From assembly GCF_001507555.1 (NCBI RefSeq), contig NZ_LQBO01000001.1:1674001-1738000 (forward strand): 64,000 bases of DNA, in the 5' to 3' direction. Below the pieces are notes generated by a model. It had not been told where the DNA came from, searched no databases, and saw nothing but the letters and a program-made list of their open reading frames with translations. A program made the position numbers and the translations under genes. Below are positions 56,809 to 64,000 of this stretch, in pieces. Within the stretch, counting starts at the first letter, position 1. Each line of letters opens with the position of its first letter. The DNA comes from Thiomicrospira sp. XS5 (lineage in GTDB: Bacteria > Pseudomonadota > Gammaproteobacteria > Thiomicrospirales > Thiomicrospiraceae).

Positions 56809-57114
56809 ATGGCAAAGAATCCAAAAAACCAAAAATCCCCCGCCACTTCGAAATGGTCTCAAGAAGTCACCGAGCACAGTCATGCGTTGGATTTAGAGGA
56901 AGGTGTTTTCACTTGGGACGACCCAAGAAAAATTGCCGAATCGCTTAAACAATCCGCTGACTCAAGTCGTCACCGTAAAACAACGCCCTTTCAATCGGCC
57001 ATGTCGATGTTGGTTTTCTATATCAACCGCGCCGGGAAAAACCTGGCTCCGGCGCAAGCCGCTATTTTAGAAGAGGCCAAACAGGAACTACGCAAGCTTT
57101 ACGGCAAAGCGTAG
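56809..57114 (+). CDS. DUF3175 family protein
   Basis: This 101-residue protein matches DUF3175 along its length: SKWSQEVTEHSHALDLEEGVFTWDDPRKIAESLKQSADSSRHRKTTPFQSAMSMLVFYINRAGKNLAPAQAAILEEAKQELRKLYG. Function is unknown. I start at ATG 56809, 9 nt after GGAG; ATG 56791 is an alternative. Its base composition matches the chromosome rather than the cassettes. It follows the broken attC by about 30 bp and may have lost its native upstream region. Confidence 0.88.
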   Translation: MAKNPKNQKSPATSKWSQEVTEHSHALDLEEGVFTWDDPRKIAESLKQSADSSRHRKTTPFQSAMSMLVFYINRAGKNLAPAQAAILEEAKQELRKLYGKA

Positions 57115-57122
57115 TCTTTCCG

Positions 57123-57132
57123 CCAGGCCTGG
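57123..57132. repeat. CCAGGCCTGG copy between convergent genes
   Basis: The first perfect copy after the cassette block, 9 bp past the DUF3175 stop and before the end of the beta-helix gene. It has no pairing arms beyond the core. Confidence 0.9.
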
Positions 57133-57172
57133 GCAAAACCGTTGTTCGCCCCTCTTTTCTTTATTCACTTTC

Positions 57173-59458
57173 TCAGTTCAGCGTAATCACCTTGGAAGGC
57201 GTTATCCACCGCGATGCCGGAATGGAGGACGGTCTGGACGTCACCCCGGCGTCATTCGCGATGATTTGCGCATCGGGAATATTGGTGGCGATTTTTTGAT
57301 TTCCGCTGTAGGACAACGCTGTCGGGTAGCTTGTGCCTTCATAGGTGAATGGGCAGATATTGAAAAACTCGTCGTAATGCCAGAAGTTGCCGTCATAGGC
57401 AATGTCACCATAGGTTCGACAGCCGCCGGTATCATAGCCATACCCGACATCGTTCATCAGAGAGAAGATGGCGTATTGGATATAGAAAGGGTCGTTGAGC
57501 GTAATGTCCGTGCCAAAGAAGGCCTTGGCTTGAGGATTGTTATACATGACGTTGTTCTTGACGTTGATGTGTCGGCTCATGCCATCGCTGTAAACGGTGT
57601 TACCGCCTCGATTCGGGTTTTTGTCGGAAAAGACATTGCCCTCAATCAAGAGCGCGTTTTCCGCGGAACTGCCCTGATAGCCGGTGGTATAGACACCGCC
57701 GCCGTCCCATAATTGTTCCAGTGTGGAATAGGTGCGGTTATTGGTGATTTTGTTATCACTGTTCGGCGTGTAATCGGTATGCACGCCCCACATATACGGC
57801 GTGGCGGTTGACAAGCCCAGGTTGATGCCCGGATCGAGCAGCCCCCAGCCCCAGCCCATCGCAATGGCGGACCAAGGCGTGTACATAATGGTGTTGTGAT
57901 CGATGAGCGTATTGGTCGAGAAGCCGACATAAATGCCGGCCACATCATAATATTCCTGGCCGACATGACGAATGAGGTTGTTAGAAATGGTGTTGTTTTG
58001 GGTGATTTGTGCACTGTTGGGTGCGTAATCTTTTTGCTGTACACCGCCTAGCCAAATCGCAGATGAGGAAATGTCTTCAAACAAGTTACTGCGAATCACC
58101 GAATTCTGTGTGCCGGTTCCGAAATGCAGCGCGACCGCGCCCATGTGTTCAAAAATATTGCCGTCAAACACCACGCCATTGACGTATTCCAGCTCGATAT
58201 TGCCCGGGGTTTCCTGCACATACTGAACATGGCCGATGCTGTTGTAGTTGTAGGTGGTATCGACCACCAGGTTACCGCTTTGGTCGGCCACATAACCGAT
58301 ATTGGTGCTCGGCGTCATCCAGGTGGCATAGGCGAAATTCAGGTTTTGGAACCGCAGATTCTTAACAGGTTCCGATTGCGAGCCGGTCACCGTAATCAAT
58401 TTCTGTAAAAACGGCATTTCGGCGGAGGCGATTGACATATCCTGTCCATCCAACGGAATGTAGTAAACCGTGTCTTGGTTTTTGTCCAGATACCACTCCC
58501 CTTTTTCATCCAGAAACTCATAGGCGTTTTCAAAAAACGCCACCCGGAAGAAACTCCACATATTGGTTGCCGTTTTGTCTTTATTCAGATACAGGTTGGA
58601 ATTTGTCCAGGCCGGGTCTTGAAGCGTTATCAGCCCGGTTTTGGACAGGTCGTAATTGAGGTAACCATCATCGGTAACATCAATCGTGATTTCATGGATG
58701 TAAAACAGAATTTCGTCAACGGCGCTGATATTGGTGTTGTCGTAGTTCGGGTAAGACGTAATCGACTTCAGCGGCACGCGCTGCATTTTCCATTGCGGCA
58801 AGGAGACGGCTTCAATGTCTTCGATATTTCGCCAGGTGTTCGGATCGGGCCAGTTCGGATCTAATGAGCTATCCATGTTTTGCACCGGGATGAACAGAAT
58901 GCCGCCCGGATCGCTGTTGGCCGGGGAAGCCGAGTTATAACCGTAATACGGCCAGAAGCCGCCCGGATAATCCCCGGTTCTCGCGCGCGTGGCTCTTTCG
59001 CCATTGATGTAAAGCTGGCGGGAATCCAGCCCTTTGGCATTGGCGCAATAAATATTCTTACCGGCGTCGCAGAGTGTCCAATTGTCGATTTGTTTCGAGC
59101 CGTATAGGCGAACATCGGCCCCGTCTTGTGATTTGTAAGTCACCATGAAACCATTTTGCGGGGAGTCACTCGCATCGAACGTCAAGGTTTCGTCCAACCG
59201 GTAAACGCCTTCTTTAAGCTTGACGGTGATGTTGGTGGGCGAATCCGCGATTTCACGCGCTTCTTGCTGCGCACGTTGTATGGTTTTGAAAGGGCTGCCG
59301 GAACGGCCGCTGTTGGCATCGTCGCCATCGGGTGAAACCCAAATAGTGTAATTATTCGTCGTATCGCCGTCGGAATAGAACAAGTTGCAGGATGAAAGCC
59401 AAAACGGTGTGCTGACCGTGAACAATAAAACAAAATACCGCTTAAATGCTTTTTTCAT
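57173..59458 (-). CDS. Right-handed beta-helix lipoprotein, GH141-like
   Basis: This 761-residue exported protein starts at ATG 59458 (MKKAFKRYFVLLF) with AGGTGG upstream. Lipobox LSSC gives Cys24. The mature start IWVSPDGDDANSGRSGSPFKTIQRAQQEAREI, followed by VKLKEGVYRLDETLTFDASDS and RQLYINGERATRARTG, is the pattern of parallel beta-helix glycan-active enzymes such as GH141. The central region has N/D-rich turns of a beta helix (VVFDGNIFEHMGAVALHFGTGTQNSVIRSNLFEDISSSAIWLGG). The target polysaccharide is unknown, and no partner enzymes are nearby. Confidence 0.85.
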   Translation of the reverse strand: MKKAFKRYFVLLFTVSTPFWLSSCNLFYSDGDTTNNYTIWVSPDGDDANSGRSGSPFKTIQRAQQEAREIADSPTNITVKLKEGVYRLDETLTFDASDSPQNGFMVTYKSQDGADVRLYGSKQIDNWTLCDAGKNIYCANAKGLDSRQLYINGERATRARTGDYPGGFWPYYGYNSASPANSDPGGILFIPVQNMDSSLDPNWPDPNTWRNIEDIEAVSLPQWKMQRVPLKSITSYPNYDNTNISAVDEILFYIHEITIDVTDDGYLNYDLSKTGLITLQDPAWTNSNLYLNKDKTATNMWSFFRVAFFENAYEFLDEKGEWYLDKNQDTVYYIPLDGQDMSIASAEMPFLQKLITVTGSQSEPVKNLRFQNLNFAYATWMTPSTNIGYVADQSGNLVVDTTYNYNSIGHVQYVQETPGNIELEYVNGVVFDGNIFEHMGAVALHFGTGTQNSVIRSNLFEDISSSAIWLGGVQQKDYAPNSAQITQNNTISNNLIRHVGQEYYDVAGIYVGFSTNTLIDHNTIMYTPWSAIAMGWGWGLLDPGINLGLSTATPYMWGVHTDYTPNSDNKITNNRTYSTLEQLWDGGGVYTTGYQGSSAENALLIEGNVFSDKNPNRGGNTVYSDGMSRHINVKNNVMYNNPQAKAFFGTDITLNDPFYIQYAIFSLMNDVGYGYDTGGCRTYGDIAYDGNFWHYDEFFNICPFTYEGTSYPTALSYSGNQKIATNIPDAQIIANDAGVTSRPSSIPASRWITPSKVITLN

Positions 59459-59811
59459 GAGACCACCTTCCCTTCCTGAGTGCATGTGTCGTTCCATCCG
59501 TTTTAAAGTGATGCGAGAACTGATTCGATTCGTCTGAGTAATTTTTTTATCAATTACGCTTTTCTCATGATTTTACACAGATTTTTCGGCCGTCAAAGCA
59601 AAAAATAATTTCGAATCGAAAGCCGAACTCCAAGCCTTATGTTTTTTTTACGTATTGTTTGTTTTGTCTTCTTATTGCCATATCTGCCAGGCCTGGTCAA
59701 AACCCTTATTTCAATTTGTGAGCGAATTGTGAACCTTTTGTGAGGATTCCCGGCCGAGATTTTTCAATAATGCTTCTGCAAGCAATCAAACCTCACCAAA
59801 GGAGAACCACC
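59459..59811. promoter_or_regulatory. Divergent regulatory region, beta-helix gene / cytochrome P460 gene
   Basis: This 353-bp gap has no gene. It is AT-rich with a CCAGGCCTGG copy at 59687-59696. Its right end carries the operator repeats and promoter of the P460 gene described next. Nothing clear was found for the minus-strand gene. Confidence 0.6.
59716..59771 (+). promoter_or_regulatory. Three TTGTGA direct repeats at 11-bp pitch plus promoter
   Basis: TTGTGA occurs at 59716, 59727 and 59738, each exactly 11 bp apart. AATAAT (59766-59771) fits a -10 element. The third repeat ends where a -35 would lie, so a bound regulator could replace it. Direct repeats at one helical turn are the usual site of OmpR-family regulators; one is encoded just downstream. 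Confidence 0.68.
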
Positions 59812-60369
59812 ATGAAAGCGCTACTCACCTACGCCAGCGTATTTGCATTATTCACCAGCGGATTGGCTTATGCCATGAGCGATACCTCGGCAGAACAGCC
59901 ACGTTATGAAATCCCACCGCCGACGGCCAACGGCATTGATTTCCCGGTCAATTATCAGGACTGGGACATCGTTGCGGTTTCCCACCGCGAAGATCACAAA
60001 AGCGTGCGCGCCATTATCGGTAACGATGTCGCCGTAAAAGCGATTGAAGCCGGACAAACCAACCCTTGGCCGGACGGTGCAGCACTGGGCAAACTGGTTT
60101 GGAAAGACCGTCAGGACGACCACTGGAAAGCCGCCACCGTTCCGGGCGAATTCATTCACGCCGAGTTCATGTTCAAGGATGCCGAAAAATGGAAAGACAC
60201 CAAAGGCTGGGGCTGGGCACGCTGGCTGGGTACGGAACAAAAACCGTTCGGCAACACGCCTCAAGCGGCCAGTGCCTCTTGCATCGCCTGCCACACGCCG
60301 GTTAAAGGCCAGGATTGGGTCTTCACCAAACCGGCCATTTTGCCGAAACGCATTTACAGCAAAAAATAA
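59812..60369 (+). CDS. Cytochrome P460 family protein
   Basis: This 185-residue periplasmic haem protein starts at ATG 59812, after AAGGAG. The signal peptide is about residues 1-22 (ALLTYASVFALFTSGLAYA). The haem-binding motif CIACH is at residues 157-161. FPVNYQDWDIVAVSHREDHKSVRAIIGNDVAVKAI and FKDAEKWKDTKGWGWARWLG fit the P460 fold. Members act on hydroxylamine or NO or have unknown redox roles. It is the first gene before the regulator and kinase, and is probably their target. Confidence 0.88.
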   Translation: MKALLTYASVFALFTSGLAYAMSDTSAEQPRYEIPPPTANGIDFPVNYQDWDIVAVSHREDHKSVRAIIGNDVAVKAIEAGQTNPWPDGAALGKLVWKDRQDDHWKAATVPGEFIHAEFMFKDAEKWKDTKGWGWARWLGTEQKPFGNTPQAASASCIACHTPVKGQDWVFTKPAILPKRIYSKK

Positions 60370-60431
60370 CCTTGCCTGTTTCCGGGTTCGATTTTGTAAA
60401 ATGGAACCCGGTTCCTTACGAGAATACTTTT

Positions 60432-61166
60432 ATGTCCCCTGCTTTTCACACGCTCATTGTTGAAGATGACCCGGATATCGCTCGCCTGGTTGCTTTGCAG
60501 GTGGATAGCTTACAGGGAAGCCATCACCATGTTTCCCAGTTGGGGGACGCACAAGCCTATTGCGAACAACACCCCATTCATTTATTGATTCTGGATTTGT
60601 CCTTGCCCGACGGCGACGGCCTGGCATTTTGCCGCCGATTCCGCGAACGGGATGAAACCACCCCGATATTGATGCTCACCGCGCGCTCCGATGAAGTGGA
60701 CCGCGTGCTCGGTTTGGAACTGGGTGCCGATGATTATTTAAGCAAACCCTTCGGCCTGGCCGAACTTAAAGCCCGTATCAAAGCCTTGATTCGTCGCGCC
60801 AATCATATTCATGCCCAACCGTCACCGACAACCGTGTCGCTGGGGCAGTTGAACATCGACCCGAAAAAACACCAGGCCTGGCTGTTTCAGCAAGAGCTTC
60901 ATTTAACCGCCAAGGAATTCGAGTTACTGCACTTTCTGGCCCGTCATCCGGGTGAGGTTTTCAGCCGTTTGGATTTGCTCGAACAGGTATGGGGCATCGA
61001 GCACGACGGTTACGAACACACCGTCAATTCGCATTTGAACCGCTTACGTAACAAAGTGGAAGCGGACCCGGCCAATCCGCACCTGCTGGAAACTGTTTGG
61101 GGCGTGGGGTACAAACTCAATGCCGATGCTTTACAAGAAAGCTCGTCCGAGGCGAAAAACACATGA
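60432..61166 (+). CDS. OmpR-family response regulator
   Basis: This 244-residue regulator starts at ATG 60432. The receiver domain has IVEDDPDIA, the phosphorylated Asp in LLILDLSLPDGDG and Lys in YLSKPFGLAEL. The DNA-binding domain has LHLTAKEFELLHFLARHPGEVFSRLDLLEQVWG and HTVNSHLNRLRNKVE. It contains a CCAGGCCTGG copy at 60872. It overlaps the kinase gene by 4 bp. The TTGTGA repeats upstream of P460 are its likely binding site. Confidence 0.93.
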   Translation: MSPAFHTLIVEDDPDIARLVALQVDSLQGSHHHVSQLGDAQAYCEQHPIHLLILDLSLPDGDGLAFCRRFRERDETTPILMLTARSDEVDRVLGLELGADDYLSKPFGLAELKARIKALIRRANHIHAQPSPTTVSLGQLNIDPKKHQAWLFQQELHLTAKEFELLHFLARHPGEVFSRLDLLEQVWGIEHDGYEHTVNSHLNRLRNKVEADPANPHLLETVWGVGYKLNADALQESSSEAKNT

Positions 61167-62599
61167 CCATTTTCCTGAAATCCGCGTTAGCCAGACGTTA
61201 CAGCTTGTTGTTTATAATGGTGTTTTCCATTATGGGCTTCACCTATCTCGCCATCAGTCTGTTCGGTTCCCATTACTATTTGAAACAGGTGCAAACCCAG
61301 GTTCACCAGCACATTGCGGACACGTTGGTACAAGACCACCACTTGGTTGAGCAAGGCCGGGTCAATCAAGATGCGCTCGCCACCACCTTCAAACGTTATA
61401 TGCTGTTGAACCCTTATTTGGAAATTTATCTGGTAAATCGAAACGGGCAAGTGCTGCAATATTCCGCAGACGACAAAAAAATTCTGCGCCGCCATATCGA
61501 GATGACACCGTTGTTAACGGCATTATCGGCACCTTCCGACGCCGGCCGCCCTTTTCCCATGGGCGATGACCCCAGAAAAGCCACCGGGCAAGCGCCCTTT
61601 TCCGTGGCGGCGTTGCCCGACGGTTTGTTTTTGTATGTGATTATCCGAAACAGCGTCGAGCAGGAGGCCAACCGCCAATTACAGGAAAGCCTGTTGCTGG
61701 AATTGAGCGCCTGGTCGTTTTTGGTCAGTTTATTGGTGGGTTTGATATTTGGGGGCGGCGTTTTCTGGCACTTGACGCGCCGCTTGGTAGCGCTGTCACA
61801 ATCCGTCGAGCACTTTAAAGACCACCCGGAACAACCGATTCAGGCACAATCGAAACCGCACCCGGATGATTTGGACCGGCTGCAAACCACGCTGGCGGAC
61901 ATGTCGCAGCAACTACACCGAACCTTGACCCAACTGGAAGATACCGACCGTCAGCGCCGTTTTATGATTTCCAGCCTGTCACACGACCTGAGAACGCCTT
62001 TGACCAATCTGTTGGGTTACATGGAACAGGCTTCGCAAACCACGCAGGAGGCCTACCTGGAAATTGCCTATGAAAACGGTTTGAAGTTGAAACACTATCT
62101 CGACCAACTGTTCGACTTCGCCAAGCTGGAGTTGGAATCGTTTCAGTTGCGCCGCCAAAGCTTATCGTTAAGCGAGTTCTGTTTCGATATTCTGCAACAT
62201 TATCAACACACCACGCCGGAACGCACCTTTAAAGCCGACATTCAACCAGGCCTGCTCTATGAATTCGACCCGAATCGTTTAGAAAGCGCCATCCGTAATC
62301 TGCTGGACAACGCGGTCAAATATGGGCAAGGCACCATCACGCTGTCGCTGAAGGCTCAGGCACCGGAATTGGAGATCGCTGTCCGCGACCAAGGCGAACC
62401 TTTGGATGAGGCTTTTCAAACCTATTTGAACCATCCGTTTGCGCACCAAGCCGCTCCGCATCCACACCGGCCAAATGCCGGTTCCGGCCTGGGGCTGCAA
62501 ATCGTCAAGACCATTGCCGAAAAACACGGTGGACGTTTTGAATACCGAAGCGGAATCGCCCACAGCTTTGTCATAATTCTGCCACGCGAGAACGATTAG
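61163..62599 (+). CDS. Two-component sensor histidine kinase
   Basis: This 478-residue inner-membrane kinase starts at ATG 61163, overlapping the regulator stop (ATGA). Helix 1 is LLFIMVFSIMGFTYLAISLF, and helix 2 near residue 185 is FLVSLLVGLIFGGGVFW. The periplasmic sensor between them is about 140 residues. A HAMP domain and the phospho-acceptor His in SSLSHDLRTPLTNLLGY follow. The ATPase domain has IRNLLDNAVKYG and GSGLGLQIVKTIAEKHGG. It forms one operon with the regulator and perhaps the P460 gene. Confidence 0.93.
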   Translation: MTIFLKSALARRYSLLFIMVFSIMGFTYLAISLFGSHYYLKQVQTQVHQHIADTLVQDHHLVEQGRVNQDALATTFKRYMLLNPYLEIYLVNRNGQVLQYSADDKKILRRHIEMTPLLTALSAPSDAGRPFPMGDDPRKATGQAPFSVAALPDGLFLYVIIRNSVEQEANRQLQESLLLELSAWSFLVSLLVGLIFGGGVFWHLTRRLVALSQSVEHFKDHPEQPIQAQSKPHPDDLDRLQTTLADMSQQLHRTLTQLEDTDRQRRFMISSLSHDLRTPLTNLLGYMEQASQTTQEAYLEIAYENGLKLKHYLDQLFDFAKLELESFQLRRQSLSLSEFCFDILQHYQHTTPERTFKADIQPGLLYEFDPNRLESAIRNLLDNAVKYGQGTITLSLKAQAPELEIAVRDQGEPLDEAFQTYLNHPFAHQAAPHPHRPNAGSGLGLQIVKTIAEKHGGRFEYRSGIAHSFVIILPREND

Positions 62600-62662
62600 C
62601 TAGGCTTTGGACAAAACTTTGGATGATATTTTTGAACGTTTTAAGAAGAAATCAAGGTGGGA

Positions 62663-63367
62663 TTACAATTGCAATAGCGCATTGGAAACCAAGCCGATCA
62701 GGCCGCCGAAGACACCGCCCCAGACAACCAGCCAACCAAGGTGCTGCTCGATCATTTGTTGCACCATGGTTTTGACCATTTTCGGAGTCAGTTCCGCCAG
62801 ACGCGCTTCGATAATCTCTTCCACTTTATGGCGGATTTCCGCCATCACATCCGGTTGGTCGATTTCGTTTTGCAGCAATTCCACGAACTGCTCTTTTTCG
62901 GTCATCTCGATCAACGCGGCTTTCATATTGCTCACGAAAGGGTCTTTTAACGGATTCAGTGCGTCTTTACCGCCGAACATGCCCAGCATACTGCCGAAGC
63001 TGGATGCCATGATGACATCCGCCAAACGGTCAAACGCCGGGGTTAAATCGACCTTTTCAATCACCGGAGCCAGGTGCAGGTTCGGTTGGGCGGTTTGGTT
63101 AACGAAACGGTCGATGTTTTCCTGCGTGAAGAATTGCTCCATCATCAAATCGTGAATCGCGGTTTTGAACTCTTCAAAGCGAGCCGGAATCACCCCGGAA
63201 CCGACCAGGCCTGGTACTTTTTCAAACAGCATGTAAATCGCCAGCCAGTTGGTCAGGGCACCCGACAGAGCAAACAAGCCGACCATTAATAGCCAGTTAT
63301 TCGGCAACAGCAGCCCGGCTATTAACAGTAATAAACTAATGAGATTGGTGATAAAGCTCTTATTCAT
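62663..63367 (-). CDS. DUF445 family membrane protein
   Basis: This 234-residue protein has hydrophobic helices at its N-terminus (LISLLLLIAGLLLPNNWLLMVGLFALSGALTNWLAIYMLFEKVPGL) and at its C-terminus (LGWLVVWGGVFGGLIGLVSN). The ALTNWLAIxMLF segment and the paired terminal helices are typical of DUF445. The central region is helical and charged. Function is unknown. A CCAGGCCTGG copy at 63205 encodes its Pro-Gly-Leu. Confidence 0.85.
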   Translation of the reverse strand: MNKSFITNLISLLLLIAGLLLPNNWLLMVGLFALSGALTNWLAIYMLFEKVPGLVGSGVIPARFEEFKTAIHDLMMEQFFTQENIDRFVNQTAQPNLHLAPVIEKVDLTPAFDRLADVIMASSFGSMLGMFGGKDALNPLKDPFVSNMKAALIEMTEKEQFVELLQNEIDQPDVMAEIRHKVEEIIEARLAELTPKMVKTMVQQMIEQHLGWLVVWGGVFGGLIGLVSNALLQL

Positions 63368-63421
63368 TTTTGCAACAACGTTCCTATCAAGTGCATTTTA
63401 AAGTACATTTAAACCTTTGAA

Positions 63422-64000
63422 TTACTTGCGTTTACCTTTGTATGGGCTTTTGCCGCCGGAGACCGGCTTCTTTGAAGCCCCAGGGCGCGTGCGAATATCC
63501 GGCCGGGCTTCTTCCGGCAAACCGACTGATTTTAACAGTTGGTTGATCTGCTTCCAGGTCAAGGCTTCGGTTTTGCCACGACGCAAATTGCGGGGCAAAT
63601 CAAAGGTGCCGTAACGCGTACGTACCAAGCGGCTGACTTGCACGCCTTGCGATTCCCAAATACGGCGTACCTCACGATTGCGGCCTTCCTTAATGACCAC
63701 GCGATACCATTGGTTGATGGAGTCTTCTTCCTGCTGCGGAATTTTGTCGACTCGGTCGAATTTGGCCCAGCCGTCTTCCAGCTTGACGCCTTTTTTAAGC
63801 TGTTTGATGATGTCATCGGACACTTCACCGAACACACGCACCGAATATTCCCGCTCCATTTCATAGGACGGGTGCATCATGCGATTAGCCAGTTCGCCGT
63901 TATTGGTCAAGACCAATAAACCGGAGGTGTTGATATCCAAGCGACCGACGCTGACCCAACGACTATTGATGATACGCGGCAAGTGCTCGAAGATAGTTTC
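63422..64000 (-). CDS. rluB: 23S rRNA pseudouridine synthase B (C-terminal part)
   Basis: The gene runs off the right edge, so the first part (S4 domain) is missing. The visible 192 residues include the catalytic Asp in VGRLDINTSGLLVLTNNGELANRMMHPS and the RluB-type INQWYRVVIKEGRNREVRRIWESQGVQVSRLVRTRYG. A basic, low-complexity tail (KKPVSGGKSPYKGKRK) follows. It forms pseudouridine 2605 in 23S rRNA (E. coli numbering). RluB is preferred over RluE or RluF by the tail and motifs. Confidence 0.9.
   Translation of the reverse strand, partial: ETIFEHLPRIINSRWVSVGRLDINTSGLLVLTNNGELANRMMHPSYEMEREYSVRVFGEVSDDIIKQLKKGVKLEDGWAKFDRVDKIPQQEEDSINQWYRVVIKEGRNREVRRIWESQGVQVSRLVRTRYGTFDLPRNLRRGKTEALTWKQINQLLKSVGLPEEARPDIRTRPGASKKPVSGGKSPYKGKRK

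Larger units (their letters stand above)
199..63214. repeat. Dispersed palindrome CCAGGCCTGG, 23 perfect copies
   Basis: Starts are at 199, 1979, 3557, 4169, 7373, 10962, 21898, 27472, 31400, 31752, 34774, 35018, 40112, 40695, 43469, 45877, 47444, 50001, 51034, 57123, 59687, 60872 and 63205. One-mismatch copies start near 6307, 19509, 25594, 28027, 37135, 48007, 49975, 53566 and 62246. Twelve perfect copies are intergenic. Many have A/T runs 3-4 bases outside the core (AAA-n3-core or core-n3-TTT). The motif is two head-to-head CCWGG sites. No motif of this sequence with a named role is known to me. Confidence 0.93.

Overview
The window is a chromosomal segment of a gammaproteobacterium of about 50% GC. 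The layout fits a sulfur-oxidising or related lineage of the Thiomicrospira/Hydrogenovibrio type; this is inferred from gene order and protein style and was not tested by any search. Supports are the gyrA-serC-pheA-hisC-tyrA-aroA-cmk-rpsA-ihfB superoperon preceded by divergent ubiG-mupP-SDR, plus lapA-pyrF, rpoN, relA, xseA/xseB and dusA.

Layout. 1-1.0 kb: end of a tRNA-Asp and fabI. 1.2-7.4 kb: a four-gene peptide-type ABC importer. 7.4-9.8 kb: ppsA. 10.1-10.9 kb: a membrane protein with one haem-c motif. 11-13.1 kb: SDR, mupP and ubiG on the minus strand. 13.4-25.9 kb: gyrA, the aromatic amino acid genes, cmk, rpsA, ihfB, lapA and pyrF. 25.9-30.7 kb: a two-component system, a bicupin protein and rpoN. 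31.6-34.9 kb: arsC, xseB, xseA (with an extra N-terminal domain) and dusA. 35-39.6 kb: a chemoreceptor and relA. 39.7-43.3 kb: pgl, zwf and gnd. 43.5-45.6 kb: four tRNA genes and gltX. 45.9-51 kb: a membrane-anchored glutamate synthase-like flavoprotein, an M61 peptidase, slyX, a secreted repeat peptide and a BASS transporter.

51.2-56.8 kb is a foreign-looking, AT-richer block. Small same-strand genes are separated by attC recombination sites. It is an integron cassette array with no integrase in the window, i.e. a CALIN. Its cargo includes an AbiGi-like protein, a PutAbiC-like membrane protein and an ADP-ribosyltransferase-like protein, so it looks like a small reservoir of phage-defence or toxin-type genes. 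The right end is decayed. From 56.8 kb the chromosome resumes with a DUF3175 gene, a beta-helix lipoprotein, a cytochrome P460 gene followed by an OmpR-family regulator and its kinase, a DUF445 protein and the end of rluB.

The most unusual feature is genome-scale. The perfect palindrome CCAGGCCTGG occurs 23 times in 64 kb, where about 0.06 would be expected by chance. Twelve copies are intergenic, several forming the core of terminators between convergent genes. The 11 coding copies are read only as Pro-Gly-Leu or Gln-Ala-Trp. No perfect copy lies inside the integron block. This behaves like a DNA-uptake-type or highly iterated palindromic sequence.
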